Shown: positions 8,669 through 16,040 of the stretch, in pieces
How positions within the stretch are numbered: position 1 is the first letter of the stretch
Layout: each line of letters opens with the position of its first letter
Assembly (NCBI GenBank): GCA_030526485.1
Contig: JAUNCS010000001.1
Span: 1 to 64,000, forward strand
Direction: 5' to 3'
DNA from: Erysipelotrichaceae bacterium
GTDB lineage: Bacteria > Bacillota_I > Bacilli_A > Erysipelotrichales > Erysipelotrichaceae
Length of the DNA: 64,000 bases
Notes under the pieces: generated by a model
Database searches by the model: none
The model's input: the letters and a program-made list of their open reading frames with translations, nothing else
Told to the model about the DNA's origin: nothing
Program-made: the position numbers and the translations under genes

Positions 8669-9640
8669 ATGTGCACTGCTGCTGTTTATAAAACAGAAAA
8701 TACCTATTTTGGTAGAAATTTAGATTATGAATTCTCTTATGGTGAAGAGATTGTAATAGTACCTAGAAACTTTACATTAAAGTTAAGACATGAAGCTGAA
8801 ATCAAGAGTCATTATGCAATTATTGGTATGGCTCATGTAATAGCTAATCAGCCATTATTCTATGACGCGATTAATGAAGAAGGCTTAGGTATGGCGGGCT
8901 TAAACTTTGTTGGTAATGCCTGCTATAACGAATATAAGGAAGGTGAAAAGAATATCGCTACCTTTGAATTCATCCCTTATTTATTAGCTGTCTGCAAGAA
9001 TGTTAATGAAGTAAAAGAAGAACTTTCAAAGATTAATCTTTGTACAACTCAGTTCTCTGAACAGTTACCAATCGCCTTATTGCACTGGATGGTTTCTGAT
9101 AAGGAAGGTAATAACATCACTATTGAATATATGAAGGATGGACTACATATCCATGACAATAAGGTTGGTGTTTTAACTAATAACCCACCATTTGATTATC
9201 AGATGTTTAATCTGAACAATTACTTCAGCGTTTCTCCTAAAGATCCAGCAATCTTTGAAGAAGGCAAGCTATACCGTTATTCAAGAGGTATGGGTGGCAT
9301 GGGTCTTCCTGGTGATTTATCTAGTATGTCTCGATTTGTTAAGGTAGCATTTACCAGAAATAACTCTAAGTCAAAGTCTGATGAAATCTCTTCAGTTTCT
9401 CAGTTCTTCCATATCCTTTCTTCTGTTGAACAACAGAAGGGCTGTTGCGAAGTAAAACCAAATGAATATGAATATACTATTTATTATTCATGCGCTAACC
9501 TGGATAAGGGTATCTACTATTATGTAACTTATGATGGTCACCAGATTAATGCAGTGGATATGCACAAGGTAGATCTGGACACAGATACTTTATATACTTA
9601 TCCAATGTTGCTGGAACCAATTATTAATAATCAGAACTAA
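8669..9640 (+). CDS. bsh: Bile salt hydrolase (choloylglycine hydrolase)
   Basis: This Ntn-hydrolase cleaves the amide bond of glycine- or taurine-conjugated bile salts. After Met removal Cys2 becomes the N-terminal nucleophile (MCTAAVY). The other expected catalytic positions are visible: Arg16 and Asp19 in GRNLDYEFSYGE, Asn79 in AGLNF, Asn171 in LTNNPPF and Arg222 in SRFVKV. The length (323) and the AGLNFVG and GLPGDLSS segments fit bile salt hydrolases better than penicillin V acylases. No signal peptide is seen, so it acts in the cytoplasm. It has its own AAGGAGG site and terminator and appears monocistronic. It points to an intestinal lifestyle. Confidence 0.93.
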   Translation: MCTAAVYKTENTYFGRNLDYEFSYGEEIVIVPRNFTLKLRHEAEIKSHYAIIGMAHVIANQPLFYDAINEEGLGMAGLNFVGNACYNEYKEGEKNIATFEFIPYLLAVCKNVNEVKEELSKINLCTTQFSEQLPIALLHWMVSDKEGNNITIEYMKDGLHIHDNKVGVLTNNPPFDYQMFNLNNYFSVSPKDPAIFEEGKLYRYSRGMGGMGLPGDLSSMSRFVKVAFTRNNSKSKSDEISSVSQFFHILSSVEQQKGCCEVKPNEYEYTIYYSCANLDKGIYYYVTYDGHQINAVDMHKVDLDTDTLYTYPMLLEPIINNQN

Positions 9641-9661
9641 GATGGCAATGCCATCTTTTTA
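9639..9661 (+). terminator. Terminator of the bile salt hydrolase gene
   Basis: The stem AAGATGGC/GCCATCTT with an AAT loop (9639-9657), followed by TTTAAAT, overlaps the stop codon of the hydrolase gene. Confidence 0.82.
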
Positions 9662-9676
9662 AATGGGCATAGATAA

Positions 9677-9706
9677 TTGACACCATATATGACACCACTT
9701 TATAAT
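9677..9706 (+). promoter_or_regulatory. Consensus promoter of hicAB with a direct repeat in the spacer
   Basis: TTGACA (9677-9682) and TATAAT (9701-9706) match the sigma-A consensus perfectly and are 18 bp apart. GACACCA occurs twice, at 9679-9685 and 9691-9697, 12 bp apart and overlapping the -35 box and spacer. HicB antitoxins commonly bind their own promoter, so this repeat is a candidate operator. Confidence 0.75.
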
Positions 9707-9714
9707 AAAGACAG

Positions 9715-9969
9715 ATGTCTAAATGGAGCAAATTGTTATCTGAAATTTGCAGTTTGTCCAATGATTTGAGATTTGAAGAGCTGCAAAAAGTGCTCGAAAG
9801 TTATGGATATGTGATGTCTAATCCTAAAGGGGGGAGCAGTCATTACACTTTTAGAAAGAAAGGTTGTTTTCCGATAACTATCCCTAAACACGAGCCAATC
9901 AAAAAAGCTTATGTGAGACTGGTAAAAGAAGTAATAGAAGAGGAGGAAGAGGTAGGTGCAAAATGCTGA
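9715..9969 (+). CDS. hicA: HicA-family mRNA interferase toxin
   Basis: HicA toxins are small double-stranded-RNA-binding-fold ribonucleases that block translation by cleaving mRNA. This 84-residue protein shows the family core GYVMSNPKGGSSHYTFRKKG with the catalytic His43, and ITIPKHEPIKKAYV near the C-terminus. It has about 15 more N-terminal residues than typical HicA. The ATG lies eight bases after TATAAT, so the transcript would be nearly leaderless, and no Shine-Dalgarno sequence is present. Its end overlaps the hicB start by 14 nt, the usual toxin-antitoxin coupling. Confidence 0.9.
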   Translation: MSKWSKLLSEICSLSNDLRFEELQKVLESYGYVMSNPKGGSSHYTFRKKGCFPITIPKHEPIKKAYVRLVKEVIEEEEEVGAKC

Positions 9970-10315
9970 TGAATTAATCGCGAAGAACTATCGGATGGAG
10001 ATAGTTCGTGATGAAGCAGAAGGCGGATATGTTGTCTCTTTTCCTGACCTTCCGGGTTGTTTAAGTAGTGGTGAAACAATTGAAGATGCAATCAAAAATG
10101 CTGATGAAGCAAAGAAACTATGGATTTATGCTGCCATAGAAGATGGGATTCAGATACCTGATCCAGATTCTTTAAATGAGTATTCTGGTCAGTTTAAACT
10201 AAGGATCCCTAAGAGTTTACACAAATCGCTGACTGAACATTCTAAAAAAGAGGGTGTTAGTATGAATCAGTATTGTGTATATCTCTTATCTAAATATGAT
10301 GCGTTAAACAATTAG
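9956..10315 (+). CDS. hicB: HicB-family antitoxin
   Basis: This 119-residue protein neutralises HicA and probably represses the operon. The N-terminal half is the partial RNase H-like fold typical of HicB (GGYVVSFPDLPGCLSSGETIEDAIKNADEA in two parts, residues about 23-52). The C-terminal part (FKLRIPKSLHKSLTEHSKKE) is a ribbon-helix-helix-type DNA-binding segment. The start is GTG at 9956, inside hicA, preceded by a purine-rich GAGGAGGAAGAGG stretch that also lies within the toxin gene. A strong terminator follows. Confidence 0.9.
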   Translation: MQNADELIAKNYRMEIVRDEAEGGYVVSFPDLPGCLSSGETIEDAIKNADEAKKLWIYAAIEDGIQIPDPDSLNEYSGQFKLRIPKSLHKSLTEHSKKEGVSMNQYCVYLLSKYDALNN

Positions 10316-10342
10316 AAGGCACTGCCTTCTAATTTTTTTTTT
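10312..10342 (+). terminator. Terminator of hicAB
   Basis: A perfect 9-bp stem TTAGAAGGC/GCCTTCTAA with a 3-nt loop (10312-10332) is followed by an uninterrupted run of about ten T residues. Confidence 0.9.
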
Positions 10343-10434
10343 AGAAAAATAGATGGGACTAACTTGCTGATAAATGTGTATATTTAAGTATTTCTAGATT
10401 TTACAATAAAGTCATAAACAAAGGAGGAATTAAG

Positions 10435-10635
10435 GTGTTCATCACATTCTTAACATTAATGATTGTCTACTTTATTTTTAAGACAACATTCAAAATCGTT
10501 GGTTGGGGAATAGACTTATTATTCCTCATCATCTCAGGAGCAATTTCATTGATATTTAATATCGTGGACTTCTTGTTACCTGTGCTTATTGTTGCATTGA
10601 TTATTAGCTTAATTGTAAAAGCGAAGGAGAATTAA
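10435..10635 (+). CDS. Small membrane protein, two predicted helices
   Basis: This 66-residue protein is mostly hydrophobic: one segment at about residues 2-25 and another at about 28-62, ending in a short charged tail KAKEN. It starts with GTG at 10435 with AAAGGAGG nine bases upstream. One base separates it from the next small gene, so the two are probably co-transcribed. No family is recognised; a role in the envelope is inferred only from the helices. Confidence 0.7.
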   Translation: MFITFLTLMIVYFIFKTTFKIVGWGIDLLFLIISGAISLIFNIVDFLLPVLIVALIISLIVKAKEN

Positions 10636-10636
10636 A

Positions 10637-10867
10637 ATGATCGGAAAATTAGTAGTATTAGCAGGTGCTGCAGCTGGTATTGCAGCTTATAAGAAAAATG
10701 ACAACTTCAAGGAAAAGGTTGATGCGATTGGATCAGCTGTAAAAGACCTTGGTAAGACAACTGTTGAAGAAGTTAAGAAAGAGGTTGTTAAAAAGAAAGA
10801 AGAAAGAACATCTTCTGTTACCAAGTGTGAAGATGAAAATAGCAGTGAAGTAGAAAAGGCTGATTAA
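10637..10867 (+). CDS. Small YtxH-like protein
   Basis: This 76-residue protein has a short hydrophobic Gly/Ala-rich N-terminus (LVVLAGAAAGIAAY) and a long Lys/Glu-rich helical tail, the general pattern of YtxH-like envelope or stress proteins. The resemblance is one of composition, not of a clear motif. An AAGGAG site precedes ATG. It follows the small membrane protein gene by one base and its last codons overlap the end of the convergent DUF4298 gene. Confidence 0.65.
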   Translation: MIGKLVVLAGAAAGIAAYKKNDNFKEKVDAIGSAVKDLGKTTVEEVKKEVVKKKEERTSSVTKCEDENSSEVEKAD

Positions 10868-11103
10868 TCATCATACTCATCAAGTAAATTGTAAAGGGCG
10901 TCTTGTGAAAGTACGCCTCTTTTTATATCTTTGGGTATTAATCCCTGTTCATCCAGTTCATAGTCGAAGAGCCATTTAGTATCCATGTATTTAGATAGCT
11001 GTTTATAAGCTTTTTCGTTATTAATATCATTTGAAAGAATATCAAAATATCTTTCCATTCTTTGAATCCTTTTAATTGCTCTATCAACTGTTCTTTTATC
11101 CAC
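10864..11103 (-). CDS. DUF4298 domain protein
   Basis: This 79-residue cytoplasmic protein fits DUF4298: an N-terminal RIQRMERYFDIL helix and a C-terminal LIPKDIKRGVLSQDALYNLL motif, the family's most conserved part. The family has no assigned function. The start is GTG at 11103, without a clear Shine-Dalgarno; ATG at 11055 with AAAAGG upstream is an alternative but would cut the conserved first helix. It converges with the small-protein pair with a 4-nt overlap and no terminator between them. Confidence 0.72.
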   Translation of the reverse strand: MDKRTVDRAIKRIQRMERYFDILSNDINNEKAYKQLSKYMDTKWLFDYELDEQGLIPKDIKRGVLSQDALYNLLDEYDD

Positions 11104-11155
11104 GTCTTAAGTATACAAAAAAGCTCATCATTATTAGATGAGTTTCACTAAGAGA

Positions 11156-11330
11156 TTAGAATGAGATTTCTTTATTACCAGTTACCTTTATGTAGATTAG
11201 AAGTGAAATAGCGGTAATGACAGTCAGGATTGTTGCACATGCTGCCACATGAACCTAATGCAAGACACGTTAGAACAGTTAGCAGGACAACTAAATTTGA
11301 AAAGTGATTAAATAAATGAGTGCTAAAAGA
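11156..11330 (-). pseudogene. Possible remnant of a small two-helix membrane protein
   Basis: On the minus strand one frame reads NLVVLLTVLTCLALGSCGS and the next frame continues ATILTVITAISLLIYIKV before a stop at 11156. Joined by a single frameshift near 11245 they would form a compact two-helix hydrophobic protein. No start codon or ribosome binding site is present at the upstream end. I read this as a decayed gene, but chance hydrophobic reading is possible. A small hairpin (GCTCATC/GATGAG) lies at about 11122-11141. Nothing else was recognised between 11104 and 11372. Confidence 0.3.
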
Positions 11331-11372
11331 TTATATGGCAATATTTGGTAGAATAAATAGAAAGAATAAGTT

Positions 11373-12701
11373 ATGTATTTAAATAGTTTAAGAGTTCTAA
11401 ATGTTGGAATACTGATGTTTGCCATTGCGATAATGACAACTATTTTTATCTGTAGTTTTACCAGTAGAACCAGACTGTTTTATCTATTGAAACCCTTTGT
11501 CGCCTTGGTGGCGATGTTTATTGTGATGATGATTGCTGAATTATCAATCTGGTTTTTGGAAGGTAATCCAGCTAACGCAACACTGATCAGGATCTGCTGT
11601 TTAACTATAATGTTGTGTGCTGGCACTATCGGCTCACTATATTCGGCTTGTCTTTATAATATGGCAAGAATAAGAAAACATTATTCTTCATTGCCAACTA
11701 AAGTTATTGTGTTTTTCAATTTTGCGCTTTGTGCCTTTGTAATCTGTTTGTCAGGAACTGATTTGATTTTCTATGTCGATGAATTTGGTTATTATCAAAG
11801 CGGTCCCTACTACGCTGTTATTGAATTGTCTATTGTTGCCGGTTTATTAATAGATACCTTGCTGGTTTTCTATTATCGTGAATCTTTACCTTTAAGAAAT
11901 ATGATAAATCTATTAATATTCGCCATATCACCTATCTGTGCTGTTCTATTGGCGCCTATCTGGTATCCGGCACCGGTTTATATGGCATTCACGATTTCCT
12001 GTTTTCTTTTATACAACATGTTTGTCAGTGAATTAACCGATCGTTTTAATGAAACAGAAAAACAATTGGCTGAGATTGAAAAGACTTTGGCGGAAAATCG
12101 TATTTCAACTATGATGTCTCAGATTCAGCCACACTTTATCTACAATACTTTAGGTACGGTTGAATACTTGTGTAAGACTAATCCTGAAGAGGCGGCAGAA
12201 CTGGTACATGATTTCACTCTATATCTGCGCGGTAATTTTACAGAACTTGATAGTATTAATGTAGTTTCGCTGGGACAGGAAATTAAACATGTTGAGCACT
12301 ATGTAAATATAGAAAAGAAACGTTTTCCAGATATTGAAGTTATTTATGACTTAAAGGCCAATGGATTCTATTTGCCAGCCTTATCAATACAGCCATTAGT
12401 AGAGAATTCTATTAAACATGGACTAATGGGTTTAGAAAGTGGTGGAACCGTTACTATTTCAACTTATGAAACAGATAAATATTATGGTGTTTCTGTATCT
12501 GATAATGGTGTAGGATTTAATGTAGAAGAAATATATGCTGATAAAAATAAACACATCGGCATCAGCAACGTTAAGGAAAGAATTGAATTACTTACTAAGG
12601 GAACACTTGGTATAAAAAGCGAGATAAATAAAGGAACAATAGCAGAAATATTGATTCCAAAGTCGGGGGGGGTAACTAATGAAAGCGATAGTTGTAGATG
12701 A
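11373..12701 (+). CDS. LytS/YehU-like sensor histidine kinase
   Basis: This 442-residue membrane kinase has about six to seven hydrophobic helices in residues 1-225 and a short coiled linker. A His_kinase (PF06580) domain follows, with phospho-acceptor His254 in QPHFIYNTL. A HATPase domain then shows QPLVENSIKHG, VSDNGVGFN and HIGISNVKERI. It would phosphorylate the response regulator encoded next, with which it overlaps by 23 nt. The signal is unknown. An eight-base G tract (12665-12672) lies in its last codons; a change of one G would place TAA right after the tract, shortening the protein slightly. Confidence 0.9.
   Translation: MYLNSLRVLNVGILMFAIAIMTTIFICSFTSRTRLFYLLKPFVALVAMFIVMMIAELSIWFLEGNPANATLIRICCLTIMLCAGTIGSLYSACLYNMARIRKHYSSLPTKVIVFFNFALCAFVICLSGTDLIFYVDEFGYYQSGPYYAVIELSIVAGLLIDTLLVFYYRESLPLRNMINLLIFAISPICAVLLAPIWYPAPVYMAFTISCFLLYNMFVSELTDRFNETEKQLAEIEKTLAENRISTMMSQIQPHFIYNTLGTVEYLCKTNPEEAAELVHDFTLYLRGNFTELDSINVVSLGQEIKHVEHYVNIEKKRFPDIEVIYDLKANGFYLPALSIQPLVENSIKHGLMGLESGGTVTISTYETDKYYGVSVSDNGVGFNVEEIYADKNKHIGISNVKERIELLTKGTLGIKSEINKGTIAEILIPKSGGVTNESDSCR
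12665..12672 (+). repeat. Homopolymeric G8 tract
   Basis: Eight consecutive G residues lie at the 3' end of the histidine kinase gene, seven bases before the response-regulator ATG. This is unusual in such an AT-rich sequence. The tract also supplies the only purine-rich sequence at the ribosome-binding position of the next gene, so slippage could change both the kinase end and the spacing for translation initiation. Confidence 0.9.
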
Positions 12702-13461
12702 TGAAATTGCGATGTTGTCAGCGTTAAAAGAAGCGGTAGAAGCCTCGACAGATATTGAAAAAGTAGATGCTTTTTCTGCTTGTTCAGCAGTTTTAGAATA
12801 TATCGAAGAAAATGAAGTAGATATTGCGTTCTTAGATATCATGATGCGTGGTATCGGTGGCATTGAACTAGCTAAAAAGATTCAGGAAGTTCATCCAGAA
12901 TGCAAAATTGTTTTCTGTACTGGCTATTCAGAATACGCTATCGAAGCTTTCCAGCAGCATGTTTCTGGTTATCTGATGAAGCCAATTACCAAAGAAGCTG
13001 TTCAAAAAGAAATTGACCATATTAAGGAATTGCAAGTTTCTAAGAAAGTCTTAAAGGTAAATTGTTTTGGTAATTTTGAAGTTTTGGCCAATGGTAAACC
13101 TTTAAGTTTCAAAAGAAGCATGACTAAAGAGTTATTTGCCTATCTGATTGATAGAAATGGTTCCGGTGTTACTTCCCAACAGATCTGTGCTGTACTTTGG
13201 GAAGATGGCGATGAAAAAGCAAAACTAGTTTATTTAAGACAGTTATTCTCTGATTTAAGACACACTATAAATGAAGCTAATATTTCCGGTATTGTCAGAG
13301 TAAATGGTTACCAGTATTCTGTTGAAACCGAGAAAATTGATTGCGATTATTACAGTTATTTAAAGACTGGTTTTCCTAAATTTCATGGTGAATATATGAG
13401 CCAGTATTCCTGGGCGGAAGGTACTTGTTCAGTGCTGGCTTATGAAAATAAGAGAGACTAA
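12679..13461 (+). CDS. Response regulator with SARP-like winged-helix output domain
   Basis: This 260-residue protein has an N-terminal receiver domain with acidic pocket Asp7/Asp8, phospho-acceptor Asp53 (AFLDIMM), Thr81 and Lys101 (MKPI). The C-terminal domain (about 123-230, LKVNCFGNFEVLANGKPLSFKR) resembles the OmpR/SARP type of winged helix rather than LytTR, which is the more usual partner of LytS-type kinases. It is translationally coupled to the kinase gene. Targets are unknown; the nitroreductase gene follows after two bases and is likely in the same operon. Confidence 0.88.
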   Translation: MKAIVVDDEIAMLSALKEAVEASTDIEKVDAFSACSAVLEYIEENEVDIAFLDIMMRGIGGIELAKKIQEVHPECKIVFCTGYSEYAIEAFQQHVSGYLMKPITKEAVQKEIDHIKELQVSKKVLKVNCFGNFEVLANGKPLSFKRSMTKELFAYLIDRNGSGVTSQQICAVLWEDGDEKAKLVYLRQLFSDLRHTINEANISGIVRVNGYQYSVETEKIDCDYYSYLKTGFPKFHGEYMSQYSWAEGTCSVLAYENKRD

Positions 13462-13463
13462 AT

Positions 13464-13973
13464 ATGGATGTTAGGGAAGCATTACAGAAAAGAAGAAGTA
13501 TTAGAAAATTTACTGATCAAAAAGTAAGTGATGAAGATATCGAGTTATTGCTTCATGCAGGCATGAGTGGTCCTAGCGCTGTTAACCGCAAGCCATGGAA
13601 GTTTTATGTAATTACTAATGCAGAGAAACTTGAAGCACTAAAGGATTCTAGCCGTTTTACTAAAATCACCGCTCCTTTAGCTATTGTGGTTTGTGGCAAT
13701 CTATCCAAGGCTCTTCCTTTTGGTATGGCGGAGTATTGGATACATGACTGTTCAGCAGCTACAGAAAACATCTTATTGCAGGCAACAGAACTTGGCTTAG
13801 GTTCTGTTTGGTGTGGGGTCTATCCACAAAAAGGTGCTGTAAAAAGAGTAACTGAGGTATTGAAACTCAGCAAAAAAGAAGTGCCTTTAAATATTATTTA
13901 TATTGGTCATCCTGATCAGTTTCCTGAGGCAAGAGACCAATATGATGAGGATGATATTGTATATGTTAAATAA
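13464..13973 (+). CDS. Nitroreductase family protein
   Basis: This 169-residue FMN-dependent oxidoreductase of the NfsA/FRP superfamily uses NAD(P)H to reduce nitro or quinone compounds. It starts with the flavin-binding RRSIRKFTDQKV and contains SGPSAVNRKPWKF and GLGSVWCGVYP, the usual FMN contacts. It begins two bases after the response regulator and has no good Shine-Dalgarno of its own, so it probably depends on upstream translation. A terminator follows. The natural substrate is not evident. Confidence 0.9.
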   Translation: MDVREALQKRRSIRKFTDQKVSDEDIELLLHAGMSGPSAVNRKPWKFYVITNAEKLEALKDSSRFTKITAPLAIVVCGNLSKALPFGMAEYWIHDCSAATENILLQATELGLGSVWCGVYPQKGAVKRVTEVLKLSKKEVPLNIIYIGHPDQFPEARDQYDEDDIVYVK

Positions 13974-14001
13974 CTCCTGAAATACGGGAGTTTTCTTTTT
14001 A
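13972..14001 (+). terminator. Terminator after nitroreductase
   Basis: The stem AACTCC/GGAGTT (13972-13992, 9-nt loop) overlaps the stop codon and is followed by TTCTTTTT. Confidence 0.75.
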
Positions 14002-14014
14002 AAACAGCAAAATG

Positions 14015-14070
14015 ACAAAAAATTGTAAAATTCGCAAAAAATTGTGACAAAAAATTGCGAGTATTACAAT
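14015..14070 (+). promoter_or_regulatory. Promoter with three ACAAAAAATTG repeats
   Basis: ACAAAAAATTGT (14015), GCAAAAAATTGT (14034) and ACAAAAAATTGC (14047) are near-identical direct repeats. The last two also lie within an outer inverted repeat, TCGCAA (14032) and TTGCGA (14054). TTGTGA (14042-14047) and TACAAT (14065-14070) are 17 bp apart and form the likely promoter of the downstream ATPase gene, so the repeats cover the -35 box and could be an operator. Confidence 0.55.
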
Positions 14071-14099
14071 AATTTGTTATTATCTACTTAGGAGCTACT

Positions 14100-15434
14100 A
14101 TGTTAAAGAGAAAAATAGATCAGTATTTACTAGAGTGGAAAAACAGAGAAGACCATAATCCGCTTATTTTGTATGGACCTAGACAGGTTGGTAAAACAAC
14201 TTCAGTAGAGGAATTTGGTAAGAATAATTATGAATCTCTGGTGTCAATCAATTTTATTACCAATCCTGAGTATAAAAGTGTTTTTGATAATTTTAATCCA
14301 GACGATATTTGTAGAAAGTTGTCTTTATATAATCCTGAATTTAAGTTTATACCTAATAACACTTTAATCTTTTTTGATGAAATCCAGGATTATATGCAAG
14401 CCACCACCGCGCTAAAATTTTTTAAACTTGATGGAAAGTATGATGTGATTTGTTCTGGTTCAAAACTAGGTGTAACAAATAGTGAAATATCGAGTGTAGC
14501 CGTTGGTTATAAAGAAGAAAAGATTATGTATTCCATGGATTTTGAAGAATTTCTTTGGGCAAAGGGCTATGATAGTAATTTAATAGAAAGAATTGTTGAG
14601 TCAATGTCAAAAGGAATTAAACTGGATGATGCGACATTGGAAGTAATGAATAAGTCTTTCATGGATTATGTGATCGTTGGTGGTTACCCAAGGATTGTGA
14701 ATGATTTTTTGAAGAACGGCAATTATTCAAATACACTATTCCTGCAAAGAAATTTATTAAATGACTATAAATCTGATGCGATTAAATATCTTAGAGGTTT
14801 GGATGTTGCAAAGGTCTTAAAAATCTACGATTCAATACCTTCACAATTAGCCAAAGAAAATCACAAGTTCCAATTCACTAAAGTAAGTCACGGAGCCAGA
14901 TTCTCATCACATTATGAATGTATGCAATGGTTAAAAAATTCTGGGGTTGTTTTGTTGTCTAATAATATACCTTTATTAGAACTTCCTTTAAAAGGTAATG
15001 AAGATGATAATAACTTCCGTGCTTATTTCTCAGATACATCTCTTTTGATAGCTTCTTTGGATGAAGAAACAGCCACTGATTTGTTAACGGATCAAAACTT
15101 AAATGTATACAAAGGTGCGATGTATGAAAATATAGCGGTCTGTGCATTAAATAAACAGGGATATGATTTGTATTTCCATCGAAGTGAAGATTCAACTATT
15201 GAATTGGATTCACTGGTGCGTTTTAAAAACGAAATCATTCCAATAGAAGTTAAAGCTAAACAGGGCAGACATCGTTCTTTAAGTACAGCGATGGAAACAT
15301 ATAGATTGGAACGTGGTTTAAAATTTGGCAACTATAATATAGGCCAGAGTGAAAATGTTTTAACTTTACCGTTATTTGCTATTAGTTTTTTGAAGAAATA
15401 TTTAGAAAAAATTAGAAAAAATGAAAATACTTGA
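14100..15434 (+). CDS. AAA_14/DUF4143 family ATPase
   Basis: This 444-residue protein has an N-terminal P-loop ATPase domain with Walker A GPRQVGKTT (26-34) and Walker B LIFFDEIQD (Asp93/Glu94). The C-terminal DUF4143 region ends in a nuclease-like segment, ELDSLVRFKNEIIPIEVKAK, with the acidic/lysine pattern of the PD-(D/E)XK fold. The family is common in gut anaerobes and has no settled function; toxin-like or defence-linked roles have been suggested. It is preceded by GGAG and a repeat-containing promoter. Its end overlaps the next gene by 14 nt. Confidence 0.88.
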   Translation: MLKRKIDQYLLEWKNREDHNPLILYGPRQVGKTTSVEEFGKNNYESLVSINFITNPEYKSVFDNFNPDDICRKLSLYNPEFKFIPNNTLIFFDEIQDYMQATTALKFFKLDGKYDVICSGSKLGVTNSEISSVAVGYKEEKIMYSMDFEEFLWAKGYDSNLIERIVESMSKGIKLDDATLEVMNKSFMDYVIVGGYPRIVNDFLKNGNYSNTLFLQRNLLNDYKSDAIKYLRGLDVAKVLKIYDSIPSQLAKENHKFQFTKVSHGARFSSHYECMQWLKNSGVVLLSNNIPLLELPLKGNEDDNNFRAYFSDTSLLIASLDEETATDLLTDQNLNVYKGAMYENIAVCALNKQGYDLYFHRSEDSTIELDSLVRFKNEIIPIEVKAKQGRHRSLSTAMETYRLERGLKFGNYNIGQSENVLTLPLFAISFLKKYLEKIRKNENT

Positions 15435-16011
15435 ACATGATGAAAATATCGTCGCTGTCATCAAAGACTTGGGCGAAGACAGTGAACATGATTTACCAGA
15501 ACTTATTAAAAATGAATTAGGTGGCGAAGTGTATTGTTTACATCGCTTGGATAAAAATGTAGGTGGTGTCATACTGTTTGCCAGAAATAAAAAATATGCA
15601 GCCATTATGTCTAAGGCAATACAGGACAATCTCTTTATCAAAGAATATGTCACAATGGTTCATGGCATCCTTGATGAAAAAGAAGGAATACTTGAAGACC
15701 TGCTTTTTAAGGATTCCCGTAAGAATAAGGTTTTTGTGGTAAACAGAGAAAGAAAAGGTGTTAAAAAAGCTAAGCTGGCTTATGATGTGATCAGAGAAGA
15801 AGAAAATAAGTCTTTAGTACATGTAAGACTATATACTGGTCGCTCTCATCAAATCAGAGTACAGTTTGCCCATCTTAAGCATCCTCTAATTGGTGATCAT
15901 AAATATGGAAGCAGGGATGAAGTAAAGGAACCAATGCTGTATTCTTGCAAAATCAGTTTCCCATACAATAAGGAAACTAAAATCGTAGAAAATTATCCGG
16001 AATGGTACTAA
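15421..16011 (+). CDS. RluA-family pseudouridine synthase
   Basis: The enzyme isomerises uridine to pseudouridine in rRNA or tRNA. The 196-residue protein has the catalytic loop HRLDKNVGG with Asp44 and the later RLYTGRSHQIRVQFAH and HPLIGDHKYG motifs. It lacks the N-terminal S4 RNA-binding domain found in many RluA/RluD proteins, so it is a short catalytic-domain-only form. It starts within the end of the ATPase gene and is probably co-transcribed with it. Target position cannot be deduced. Confidence 0.9.
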   Translation: MKILEHDENIVAVIKDLGEDSEHDLPELIKNELGGEVYCLHRLDKNVGGVILFARNKKYAAIMSKAIQDNLFIKEYVTMVHGILDEKEGILEDLLFKDSRKNKVFVVNRERKGVKKAKLAYDVIREEENKSLVHVRLYTGRSHQIRVQFAHLKHPLIGDHKYGSRDEVKEPMLYSCKISFPYNKETKIVENYPEWY

Positions 16012-16012
16012 A

Positions 16013-16040
16013 AAATCGCTGAAATCATCAGCGATTTTAT
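16013..16040. terminator. Bidirectional terminator
   Basis: A perfect 10-bp stem, AAATCGCTGA/TCAGCGATTT with a 5-nt loop (16013-16037), separates the convergent pseudouridine synthase and GTPase genes. Confidence 0.85.

Noticed and set aside
8669-9640. Penicillin V acylase
   Set aside because: Both families share the Cys2 nucleophile, but the AGLNF, LTNNPPF and GLPGDLSS segments are closer to bile salt hydrolases.
11104-11372. Structured RNA or tRNA gene in this gene-poor stretch
   Set aside because: No cloverleaf, CCA end or known RNA consensus is visible; the pattern is better explained by a decayed small membrane-protein gene.
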